Source: Lactifluus volemus (Eukaryota; Basidiomycota; Agaricomycetes; Russulales; Russulaceae). From it: a stretch of DNA of 22,393 bases. How positions within the stretch are numbered: the first letter of the stretch is position 1; every line of letters begins with the position of its first letter. The notes below the pieces were generated by a model that was given only the letters and a program-made list of their open reading frames with translations, ran no database searches and was not told the origin of the DNA. Position numbers and translations under genes: made by a program. This document shows, piece by piece, positions 9,489 through 17,750 of this stretch. The stretch spans positions 1 through 22,393 of the forward strand of contig WTXI01000481.1 of the NCBI GenBank assembly GCA_022376515.1. Reading direction: 5' to 3'.

Positions 9489-9525
9489 TGAACCGACGTC
9501 AATATATAGAGGGGTGACGTCCGGC
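9486..9525 (-). promoter_or_regulatory. TATA element flanked by inverted CRE-like sites, TmpA-like gene
   Basis: GACGTCA at 9495-9501 and its exact inverse TGACGTC at 9515-9521 flank an AT tract (atatataga, 9502-9510) just upstream of the ATG at 9488. TGACGTCA-type sites are bound by CREB/ATF-class bZIP factors. The TATA-like tract lies within about 20 bp of the start codon, unusually close. Confidence 0.5.
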
Positions 9526-10080
9526 AGAAAAAAAATTAACGAACATCAAACTGAGCCCAACTACGTTACTCAGCACCAGTACAACGAAGTCATCCTTATG
9601 GAGTCGTGGTTGCGGTGTGGCCAGGTCGTGTATCTGCCATCAAGGAAGGCGTTCGAGGCTCCAGCAGCGGCACAGCCGACTGCCCTATGCAATAAGTGTA
9701 CCCTGCAAGGCGGGACCATGGTCCTGCATCCAGTGAATGCATGTAGTATAGGCATTTGGACATGCAGGATACCGCATTGAGTCGGCGTTGTAGCGCCGCA
9801 TCAGGTAGTGTTCATTGTCGCCGGCACGCCTCAGTCGCGTGATGTTCGAGTCAATGCTTCTTTTTTTTTCGAATCTGAAATTATGTAACGCCGCATGGAT
9901 ACGTGGTAGAGGTGCGTTGACCTCGATTCGAAACGAGGGTGAAGGGGAGCGAGCGTCGAGTCACAAGCAACGCTGAAATGCTGCAGTGAGATTCGGTTTG
10001 ATCCGATAGATAAGATAAGATATCGCTCAACATCACGTGCTTTCCAAGCTTAAGACGGAACTTCACAAGCCTTTTGAGGA
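9526..10080. other. Non-coding interval
   Basis: I see no convincing gene. Short open frames on both strands (for example 9454-9780 plus, 9881-10111 minus) lack recognisable motifs and do not join into a plausible spliced product. The minus frame at 9881-10111 overlaps the start of the repeat that follows. Confidence 0.5.
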
Positions 10081-10571
10081 CTTTTCCACGGCGCTGCTCC
10101 GCCACTAACAAAGTAGTACTCGTATGCCGAACTCATCTCCGTGACCTTCTTTTACACAATTCGGCGTTCCTCTCCGGTTTCGTTGATATCGCAGTTGATA
10201 CACAGTAAAGGCCCATCAGAACAGCTGCCGGCCTCGCCCGCCAGATAGCGGGTACACGAACGCCCGGTCATCACCTTTCATCTCGGGTGCCACCGTCAAT
10301 GGTGCGTCGTCGGCCTAGGGCCGAATCTATTAAGCTGCTGTACAGTCGCCTTGTCATCCTATGGAAGGCTTAGATGAGCGCGGGATCATGACAGTGGCTT
10401 GTTCGACGTTTACTAATACAGCTCTGGCTTTGCATCTGGCTCGTAACGCTTGGAAGGGCAGATATATGATGGTGTTCAAGTTATAGGGTATGTATAAAAC
10501 AATTACAAATTAAATGCAGAAGCCGCCAGCAGAACCAACATTATTCAAAATGTAGTAAGTCAAGTACAGTA
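10081..10571 (-). repeat. Repeat R1: copy of GNAT promoter and first codons
   Basis: This segment matches 17262-17745 almost throughout, in the same orientation, with scattered substitutions and small indels. Shared landmarks include the stretch around 10306-10332 (cggcctagggccgaatctat) and the final part ending cagta. On the minus strand it contains a TATA-like tract (revcomp of 10490-10500) and an ATG at 10136 opening MSSAYEYYFVSGGA; the other copy reads MSSGYEYYFVSGGA. Homology stops at 10081, about 18 codons into that frame, so the segment is a promoter plus truncated first exon. No acetyltransferase body follows it on the left. I infer a relic of a duplicated GNAT gene. Confidence 0.75.
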
Positions 10572-11428
10572 TTCCGGACCCTCCGTACACGGTATTACAA
10601 CACTCCAGGTACAGTTTCCAAAACCTTTTCATCCACGAACCATATTGACACTGCAGTTAGGTCTTATACCAAGAACTCCAGAGCGCAAATATTCGAGCAG
10701 AGTCAAGACTTCAGGCCACTCTGGCCTGACACACCACTTCGCGTCATAACCCATCACCTGTTGTCCAAAGGCCCCGGCCAGTACAGGATTAATCGGCACC
10801 TCCACTGCGGCTTTGACCATTCAGCCCTCTTGCATCGAAATTTACGATTAGTGCACGAGTTCATCAGAAATCCCAGTATACATTACGCTGCATCCTCCAC
10901 CAAATGTACGACAGAAATTCGACAACGTAAATTAACGACCAGGACTGGGGATTGCCCAGAACCCGCGAATCGACCTAGGTCGCAATTTGAGAGTTGAAAG
11001 TGAATCAGAGATGATCTAATCTGGGAGGCGACGGGGTTCGAAGGATCCGCGGTGCAGGGGTTGCAGGGTGTGTCTGCTAAGAAGGCGTCTTACTGAGGTC
11101 GCCTTCAAGTTGTGATTTCGAGCTCGCGTCCGGTGTGTAGCCGACTGCTCACTCACGCTGAAGCGAGAGCTTGACTTGCGCTCGAACTTGTATCGAAGGG
11201 ATAGCTTGGAAGGTAGTGAGGCACACAGACATGAAATACATAAGATATAAAATCAGACTATCAGGAGATAGAGCGATTGATGTCGTCTAGACACTGGTGT
11301 TTGTGCATAAGTTGGTCTTCAACGTTCAACCGCGTGACCTTAGACGTTATAGTCTCGTCCACTGGCAATCAACTTCAAACTTGAAGGCCAACATTCTTAC
11401 TCCATACAAGCAATCGCTGCTGCCGCTC
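10572..11428. other. Non-coding or undetermined interval
   Basis: No gene is recognised. A 63-codon minus-strand frame (10629-10820) contains a peptide around RPEWPEVLTLLEYL that superficially recalls a kinase C-lobe end, but an in-frame stop lies directly before its ATG and no flanking exons were found. The right part would hold the promoter of the coiled-coil gene. Confidence 0.4.
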
Positions 11429-12252
11429 ATGGATGTCAACAATGTGGCGGCCATTCAGCAGTCCGTTGGTTCCGAGTAAGTTACCAGGGAGTCTTTCACC
11501 CTAACAAATTCCAACTGGTTAGCAGCACTCTTGCCCTTATTTTACATCAAGTGAAGCGTGAGAAATAGCTGTCATGAACCATCATGCTCGCAATGAATGT
11601 TTTTTTTTTACAGTTTCCACGGAGAAAAAGAATAAGGCTATAACCGCGAAAAAGATACGAGCTGCGAGAAGTCAGCTCGAAAAACTAGCATGTGGTCTCT
11701 TCTGGTATCCAACCTGGAACCATCTTGTATACACCCTTTCCTTTGCACAGCTATCCACGCGCTCGGAACTACTGAACCAATCACAGAGTCAATTGTATGT
11801 GAGATTTCATTTTTTAATACGCATATATACAACGATTCGGGTCGCAGGGAAAGCGGCACCCAAGAATATTTGACACGTCATGGGCAAGACTTGGATGAGA
11901 TCCGTGGCCTCTGGGCGGCTATAGTACGACGACGCGAGGCATTATCGGTCTGTTTACACCCATCGATCTTCGTCTGTCCTGTTATCGTTGGCCTCGTGCC
12001 CTCTGTCTCCTTCTATTGATGTCCAACTGGCTATGCTCATTTAAGACATGCAGGAACTTCTTTCTAGCGAGGAGAAAACTTCAAACCAGTTAGAAATCGT
12101 TCGCGAGAGAGACTCGGCGGCAAGCTTGGCGAAGGCAAAGTCTGATTGTGAAGGTAACACCTTTCTCACTTAGCTCTTTCCGCTGGTGATCGACACAATC
12201 CAAAGAGCAACAGAGAAACATCGCGACACTTGATCAAAATATGCCTTTCTGA
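11429..12252 (+). CDS. Hypothetical small coiled-coil protein
   Basis: I do not recognise this family. A spliced model gives a clean 148-residue, helix-rich, charged product: exons 11429-11475, 11523-11557, 11614-11687, 11751-11794, 11848-11947, 12054-12153, 12206-12252 (447 nt). It starts MDVNNVAAIQQSVGS. Residues about 35-145 contain heptad-like stretches such as KKIRAARSQLEKL, STRSELLNQSQSQLE, DLDEIRGLWAAIVRRREALS and NQLEIVRERDSAASLAKAK. The third intron (11688-11750, 63 bp) would need a GC donor (gcatgt); without that splice the frame stays open but inserts an aromatic, non-coil segment. The second exon has a TTAGCAG tandem acceptor that could add or drop one Ser. The intron at 11948-12053 (106 bp) is long for this window. 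A role in a coiled-coil complex is only inferred. Confidence 0.5.
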
Positions 12253-12465
12253 GATCTTTTCTGGACTTTCCGCCTTGACGTTCCGTTCACAATATGTTTG
12301 CAATTCTTGTCTCTGCTTTCCGCTCAGATCTTGCTAGAAAGTGTTTCCCACGGTTCCGTCACAACTCTGTTGCCTTTTTGACCGGAAAGTTTTCGGAAAT
12401 GATATGTATATGCATCCAAGCCTTAGTCCTGCTCTGCGAAAGGATATGTGCTACAACATAGATCT
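12253..12465. other. Convergent gap, coiled-coil gene and GNAT relic
   Basis: This is a 213-bp interval without a recognised gene. The last ~40 bp (ctctgcgaaagg region, 12431-12465) resemble the sequence flanking the other GNAT relic on its left (16206-16225), so the duplicated block may begin here. Confidence 0.4.
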
Positions 12466-13331
12466 TATGGGGCGCGCCCATTCTTCCTCATCGGTAATAA
12501 ACGATGAAATCTACCCATACTTCTTTGCCTCCATCCGTTCGTCGCAATCGTCCGACGCGTGGAATGAGACCCGCGCAACGTGAGACCTAATGACTCACAT
12601 ATCCTACGAGCGGAACTATATTAAAATACCGACTATGATCTCACAGGACAGTGTGCGTACCTCATACTCCTAGTATTGGTCGCAAATACGTGAATGATAC
12701 ACGCCTTGTATCCGAGCGTGGAAGAATGACTTTCCTAAAGTCTTTCCATATCCGAATTGTCTGTAAGGGGGGGATCACACCTGCTGTGTTACAGATCTAG
12801 TTCCTTACTATCAGCGCCCCCATTGTGTTTGTTGGACGCGCGTGTGTGTATAGACGTAGTCACGCACATGAAAGGTTCGGTTCCCTATATAATTGGGCTT
12901 GACATAATAGAAGCCAACGAGGATGTCTTTCCAACTGCGCCCAGCACGTGCTACTTCAACGTTCTCAACGAGCACTGGATCCGATTCATTGTCTGTGTTG
13001 GCGCCAATGGCGATGACGACGTCTGCTGCCCAGAAGTACGCCTCGAACTCCGCACCAGTGTAAACCCGTGATTCGGGCGTGGCTCCCGCTGACGCGTTAG
13101 TGGTAGCCTCTTGTGAGTTACGTCCTGCCTCGACCTCTGTCGCAAACATCTGATGCATGCATTCAAGGAGACCGGGGAGCGACCGTGCGGTATCCAATCT
13201 CAGGTGGTGCAGCACCAGGCGGCTGAAGGGTGCAGCAAGTTTGCAGTGCACAGATTCGACTAGTTCCAGGTGGTTGGAGGTAATAGATCGGCCTTCCTGC
13301 TATCGACCGTGATAGTACCATACATCGACAT
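12466..13331 (-). pseudogene. GNAT acetyltransferase relic, copy 1 (body only)
   Basis: It is homologous to the copy at 16226-17151. Recognisable pieces on the minus strand are MSMYGTITVDS from the ATG at 13331, then in another frame KLAAPFSRLVLHHLRLDTA, the block TGAEFEAYFWAADVVIAIGA, SWKDILVGFYYVKPN, and a degenerate C-terminal part. The start ATG and the KLAAPF block are in different frames with a stop between them. The C-terminal region has lost 11 bp relative to copy 2 after the VYYR codons, shifting the frame. The acetyl-CoA-binding motif (R/Q-x-x-G-x-G/A) is not preserved. The promoter and first exon are missing here; a matching 5' segment lies instead at 10081-10571. It is a decayed duplicate; a functional product is unlikely. 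Confidence 0.75.
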
Positions 13332-14670
13332 CGTCTTTAGTTTTTTTTCGCAAAAAGTAGGTATAGGATGTGGAACGTGACTTCGAACTGAAACATGAAG
13401 GTGACCTATAATGTCTGCAGTCAATCTTTCTAATCGCTCATCTTCGAGCGTCAGGTCCATGTCCAACAGTTTTTCAAACGATTCATCGACGACGATAATT
13501 GCATTTATTATTATTATTTTGTCTCTCGGATGTTGTTTTCTAATAAACGGTGTATTCACGTCAGATTATGTACCCTCGGCGGGAGTTGCTGTTCAAGCGG
13601 GCGCCACCCATATATTCATCGTGTATCGACGGATCGACAGAAGCAAGACAAAACTTACTGCTAGTGTACTGTATATTACCTCTGACGGATGTGAACTACT
13701 GTATGCTTGGCGAAATGTTCATTTCATCCTATACAAGTAGCAGTACTAATACGAAACGGGATAGATAATAATGACGCAGCAAATTCCACCGATCAGGTTC
13801 GGCGATCGTAAACTTGAATTGCAACAGAGGGACACAATGTCGGCTAATGTCAGAGCCTCGCTAAGCTTTTTGATGATGCATCGTCGATGAAAAGCCCGAC
13901 AAGATCTATCCATAATAGGAAAAGAACGTACTTGTGTAATACCGTACGCGTAGCGTGGTTTGGGGTTAACAAGCGCCCGGCTCTGGCTGCGCCACGCGTA
14001 TGTTCGCGTTCTCCGTTTCCGTTTTTTCTCTCTCAGGCGGGGGATTAACCAACGTTATGTTATGACCTTGTAACAACCCCTGCCCGATGACAGGTTGTTG
14101 GGTGCTCTGGCTTTTTCCGAGGGTTACTACCTTGGGTCACTCGGCAAAATTTCTGGGAACAAACCGATATCGTACTTCAAGTTGCTACTCCACTTCACTA
14201 ACCATCTCTGCACTCGAACCTTGTTGTCAGACCGATCGCCTTCTTACGACACCGCATCTCTCTCTCGGCCCTTTTCCACTTGTATGCACGCACACAAGCT
14301 CCCGCGTTTCTTTTTCTTCTTTTTTTTTTTTGTTTATTTCGCCAATCAAATCGGAAGGTGGAGTATCACAAACGGATTTGCGGCGTTCATACCAATACCA
14401 ATACCCATACCACCCCCCTCCTTTTGCCTTGGCCCTGTGACTTTAATTTATCGGTTGGCGCTCCGGAATAACGGTGATGCGAAACCTTGAAAATTTGGGC
14501 ATGATAATCTCCACATTTCCGCGACAAATACTGGAATGGCTTATTCGCCGCTAGACCCCCGTCCTTTTTGCTACGTATGAGTATAGTAGCGGAAGGGCTC
14601 AAAGGGGGAACGGATCATACTCGGCGAGCGTACCCGCCATCACTCAGGCCTACCTTGTCTGTCCGATGGA
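13332..14670. other. Gene-poor interval with low-complexity tracts
   Basis: A 109-codon plus-strand frame (13411-13740) has a Ser-rich start and one hydrophobic helix (IIAFIIIILSLGCCFLINGVF-like), partly created by an ATT/TTA-rich tract. The opposite strand (13342-13559) carries an acidic open frame running in frame into the MSMYG start of GNAT copy 1. Neither is convincing as a gene. A poly-T run lies at about 14311-14332, and a short accaata/accata repeat near 14390-14420. No intact gene was seen. Confidence 0.45.
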
Positions 14671-14677
14671 TATAAAA
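14671..14677 (+). promoter_or_regulatory. TATA box of the ICMT-like gene
   Basis: TATAAAA lies 105 bp upstream of the ATG at 14782. It is followed by pyrimidine-rich stretches (around 14715-14780), a usual arrangement for a fungal core promoter and transcript start region. Confidence 0.55.
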
Positions 14678-14781
14678 CGAGGCTGCTTGTCTCATCCACC
14701 TACCATATATCGCCTGCTTCCCTTGCGCGCGACGGTATTCGTTTCTTCTAAGAGTTCTTCAATCTCCTCAACTGCCTCACC

Positions 14782-15577
14782 ATGTCATCACTCTTAAAAA
14801 TACCTTTTATTGCAATCGCTGCTTTTGGCGCGTGGTATGCGCTCACTCCACCTCAGCCGCGGCCAGGCCCACGGGAGTGCCTCAAGCTTGATGGCGTAGA
14901 ACGCTCATTCGGGAGAGTCGTACGCATACATGCACTGCTCTGGAAGGTATGTCTCGTTCTCGAACCAGGGTTTACCCCAGACCTCTACTCGCACAATATT
15001 TACTCATCCCTTTAAAAAGTGCTCTATCCTCGCGAGTCTCCTCGCGGAACTCATCGCTTGTCTTGTCTCCGAGTCATCGTCGTCATTCTATCTCTTCTCC
15101 TATTTCACATCAGAGTCGCCTCTGGGACTGAACCCGCCCCTGGTTCCAGCCCTGCCTGTTGCGTTTGTGATTGGAAGTCTGGCCACTGCTGCGAGCGGTT
15201 TGCTGCGCCGTGCTTGCTACAAGACGCTCGGTTCGCTCTTCACGTATGAGGTCACCCTGCGCGAGGGCCACCGGCTCGTCACTCGTGGGCCGTACTCATT
15301 CGTACGCCACCCAAGCTATAGCGGTGTCCTGCTCGGAGTCGTCGGCACTTTACTCGTGCACTTTGGCCCGGGCTCCTGGTGGGAACGCGCGGGATGGTCG
15401 GGCACGCTGGGTGGGCGAATGTATGCCCTGTGTTGGTGTGCGATGGAGACATACGTGCTTCTGAGCATCATATTACGCACACCGACAGAGGATGCGCTCT
15501 TGGGGAAGCAGTTTGGAGCAGAGTGGGATGAGTGGGCGGCCAGGGTACAGTACAGGATAATCCCTGGCGTATTTTGA
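14782..15577 (+). CDS. Isoprenylcysteine carboxyl methyltransferase-like membrane enzyme (ICMT/STE14 family)
   Basis: Family members methylate the C-terminal prenylated cysteine of CaaX proteins such as Ras, Rho and fungal a-factor-type pheromones, using S-adenosylmethionine in the ER membrane. Exons 14782-14946 and 15020-15577, with a 73-bp intron in phase 0, encode 240 aa. An N-terminal helix (IPFIAIAAFGAWYAL) is followed by hydrophobic segments at about 56-72, 95-120, 150-165 and 190-208. The catalytic C-terminal signature is present: LVTRGPYSFVRHPSYSGVLL, then a late Glu-rich helix ending DALLGKQFGAEWDEWAARV and an Arg-containing tail. The family is prominent in mushroom genomes with several paralogues, so it could be a divergent paralogue and not the main STE14. 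The length agrees with the family. Confidence 0.88.
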
Positions 15578-16225
15578 TTTTAGAGGTGGATAACGGATGG
15601 ATAGATGTCATGTACATTTTGTTTTCGTTTTTTTTTTTCGGAAATGACCTCCATCCCCTCTAAGATTTAATAGTTCTATACATTTTGAACACAATTTTAT
15701 GAGGGTGAGCACCACAGCACATCGAACTCCACCGCAGTTGTGAGGAGTCAGTTTCATGATACTTTATTCGAACCCTTCTCATGGACTCGATTTAAATTTG
15801 ATTCGCAAAAGGGGCGATACGTGTGACTTAGGTTGACAGGGGATTTCGGTTTCCCGAATCGAAAACAAATGTGAAATCGCTCTCCGTTGATAGTAGCCAC
15901 AAAATGAGATGAAAATGCTAGTGAGTCTGGGTCTCGCGACAGCGTACTCTCCTACACAGCCTGAGAAGTTGCACATGCAACACCCGTGGGACTTGATGGG
16001 TCATGATAGGATTTTGCAATGATGCTGGTGGCGGTAGACGTACATCGAGAGGGAGGCTTGTAACAGGATCCGACCGACCGTCTCGACTAGCCGAGTCTCG
16101 AATTTTTCTCCAAGCAAATTGGCCCAGTTACCACTCAGGTTCTTATCGTTGATGGTGAGGATTGGGACCACTTCGCGTGCGAAACTTGCCATCGAGGAGG
16201 AACTCACTCTGCAAAGATAAAATTA
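15578..16225. other. Intergenic interval right of the ICMT-like gene
   Basis: A poly-T run sits at 15629-15638 and AT-rich 3' sequence at 15660-15700. A 63-codon minus-strand frame starting MASFAREVVPILTIND (ATG near 16192) is open to 16001, but has no recognisable domain and no splice partners I can support. No gene is called. Confidence 0.45.
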
Positions 16226-17321
16226 TTATATGGGGCGTGCCCATTCTTCCTCATCCACGAAGCTTCGGTAATAAATGTTAAAGTCGACCCATTCTTCTCC
16301 ACTGCCATCCGCTCGTCGCAGTCGTCCAGCACGTGGGATGAGACCCGCACGTGTGAATCCCAATGAGTCCCATATCTTATGAGCATCGATACTCTGTTTG
16401 AATACAGCTTGTGATCTCACAGGACAGTGTGCTTACCTCATACTCCCTGTATTATTCGAGTATACCAGATTAAAGATGCTTGCCTTGTATCCGAGCGAGG
16501 GAGCGTAATGCAAGTATGACTTTTTCCAGATCCAAATTGTCGGCAAGGAGGGGAAAATCACGAATCCTGCATCCACAGATCTAGTTCCTTACCCCCATCA
16601 GTGCGCTTCTGCGTACCGATCGTATCTGTTTGACACGAGTGTGGATAAACGTAGTATCACTCACATGCGAAGATCGCTCAGGATCATTTGGCTTGACATA
16701 ATAGAATCCAACGAGGCTGTCCTCCCAACTGCGCACAGCGTGTGCTACTTCAACGCCTCCAGCGAGCACTGAATCCAATTCATCGTCTGCGTTGGTACCA
16801 ATGGCACTGATCACGTCCGCTGCCCAGAAGTACGCCCCGAACTCCACACGGGTGTAAACTGTTGGTTTCGTCATCGAGTCAGTTGGCTCCCGACGACGCG
16901 GCAACCTCATTGGCAGTCTCCTATGGATACGTCCGTCCTGCCTCGACCTCTGCGGAAAATACCTGGTGGTTATATTCAAGGAGACCCGGGAGCGACCGTG
17001 CGGTATCCAATCTCAAGTGGTGCAGCACTAGGCGACGAAAGGGTGCAGCAAGTTTGCCAGGCACATTAGCAGATGAGGGCGGCTCCTAGGCAGTTGGCAG
17101 TAAGATATCGACTGTACTGCTATTGGCTGTGATGGAACCATACGCCGACATCGCCTTTAGGTTTTGCAAGTAGGAGGTGGAACTAAGCAACCGGGATTTT
17201 GGTCCTCCGGGCCGGGTCATACCCGTAGTTCGTTCAATTTGAATTTGGAACCACAAACACCCTTTTCCACGACGATGCGCGCTCCGCCACTGACAAAGTA
17301 GTACTCGTATCCCGAACTCAT
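16226..17321 (-). pseudogene. GNAT acetyltransferase relic, copy 2 (nearly full length)
   Basis: The model starts at the ATG at 17321 (MSSGYEYYFVSGGARIVVEK). A phase-0 intron with GTATGA donor and AAAG acceptor (about 17156-17219) joins to AMSAYGSITANSS. Further pieces are KLAAPFRRLVLHHLRLDTA, RSLPGLLEYNHQVF, VYTRVEFGAYFWAADVI, SWEDSLVGFYYVKPND, YLHYAPSLGYKASIFNLVYS, and the C-terminal GNAT block IWDSLGFTRAGLIPRAGRL with YYRSFVDEEEW. In-frame TAG codons lie at 17086-17088 and 16921-16923, and frameshifts occur near 16865 and in the exon after GFYYVKP. The acetyl-CoA motif R/Q-x-x-G-x-G/A is replaced. GNAT enzymes transfer acetyl from acetyl-CoA to amines; the substrate of this one is unknown. 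It is better preserved than copy 1 but probably non-functional. Confidence 0.75.
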
Positions 17322-17745
17322 CTCCGTTACCTTCTTTTACACAATTCGGCATTCCTCCTCCGGTTTCGTCGACATCACAGTTGATAATGGCCCATCAGAA
17401 CAGCTGCCGGCCTCCCCCGCCAGATAGCGGGTACACGAACGCCCGATCATCACCTTTCATCTCGGGTGCCACTGTGAATGGTGCATCGTCGGCCTAGGGC
17501 CGAATCTATTAAGCTGCTGTACAGTCACCTTGTCATCCTATGGAAGGCTTAGTTGAGCCCGGGATCATGACAGTGGCTTGTTCGACGTTTACTAATATAG
17601 CTCTGGCTTTTGCATCTGGTTCGTAACCCCTGGAAGGTCAGATAGATAATGATGTTATAGGGTATGTATAAAACAATTACAAATTAAATGCAGAAGCCGC
17701 CAGCAGAACCAACATTATTCAAAATGTAGTAAGTCAAGTACAGTA
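17262..17745 (-). repeat. Repeat R2: GNAT copy 2 promoter and first codons
   Basis: It is the direct-repeat partner of 10081-10571. It covers the region upstream of GNAT copy 2 and about its first 20 codons (ATG at 17321). Its right end (17745) is five bases short of the stop codon of the large minus-strand gene at 17751, so it also serves as that gene's entire immediate 3' flank. A TATA-like tract lies at revcomp of 17664-17674. Confidence 0.75.
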
Positions 17746-17750
17746 GTGTC

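Noticed and set aside
10081..10571. Solo LTR or MITE explanation for the ~490-bp repeat
   Set aside because: I see no TG...CA ends, terminal inverted repeats or target-site duplications, and the segment encodes the GNAT first codons in both copies.
10629..10820. 63-codon minus-strand frame with RPEWPEVLTLLEYL
   Set aside because: The vague resemblance to a kinase C-lobe end is not supported by other kinase motifs or flanking exons.
11030..11060. TPsiC-like ggttcgaa (tRNA gene?)
   Set aside because: No matching A/B box, acceptor stem or cloverleaf could be drawn around it.
13411..13740. 109-codon plus-strand frame with a hydrophobic helix
   Set aside because: The helix comes from an ATT/TTA-rich tract and the rest has no coding signal or motif; kept only as a note in the interval description.
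14087..14490. Overlapping 117- and 131-codon plus-strand frames
   Set aside because: They are low-complexity and run through the poly-T tract upstream of the ICMT-like gene; no domain is visible.
16001..16207. Small minus-strand frame starting MASFAREVVPIL
   Set aside because: It is plausible in composition but only about 63 codons, without motif, splice partner or duplication in the other GNAT flank.
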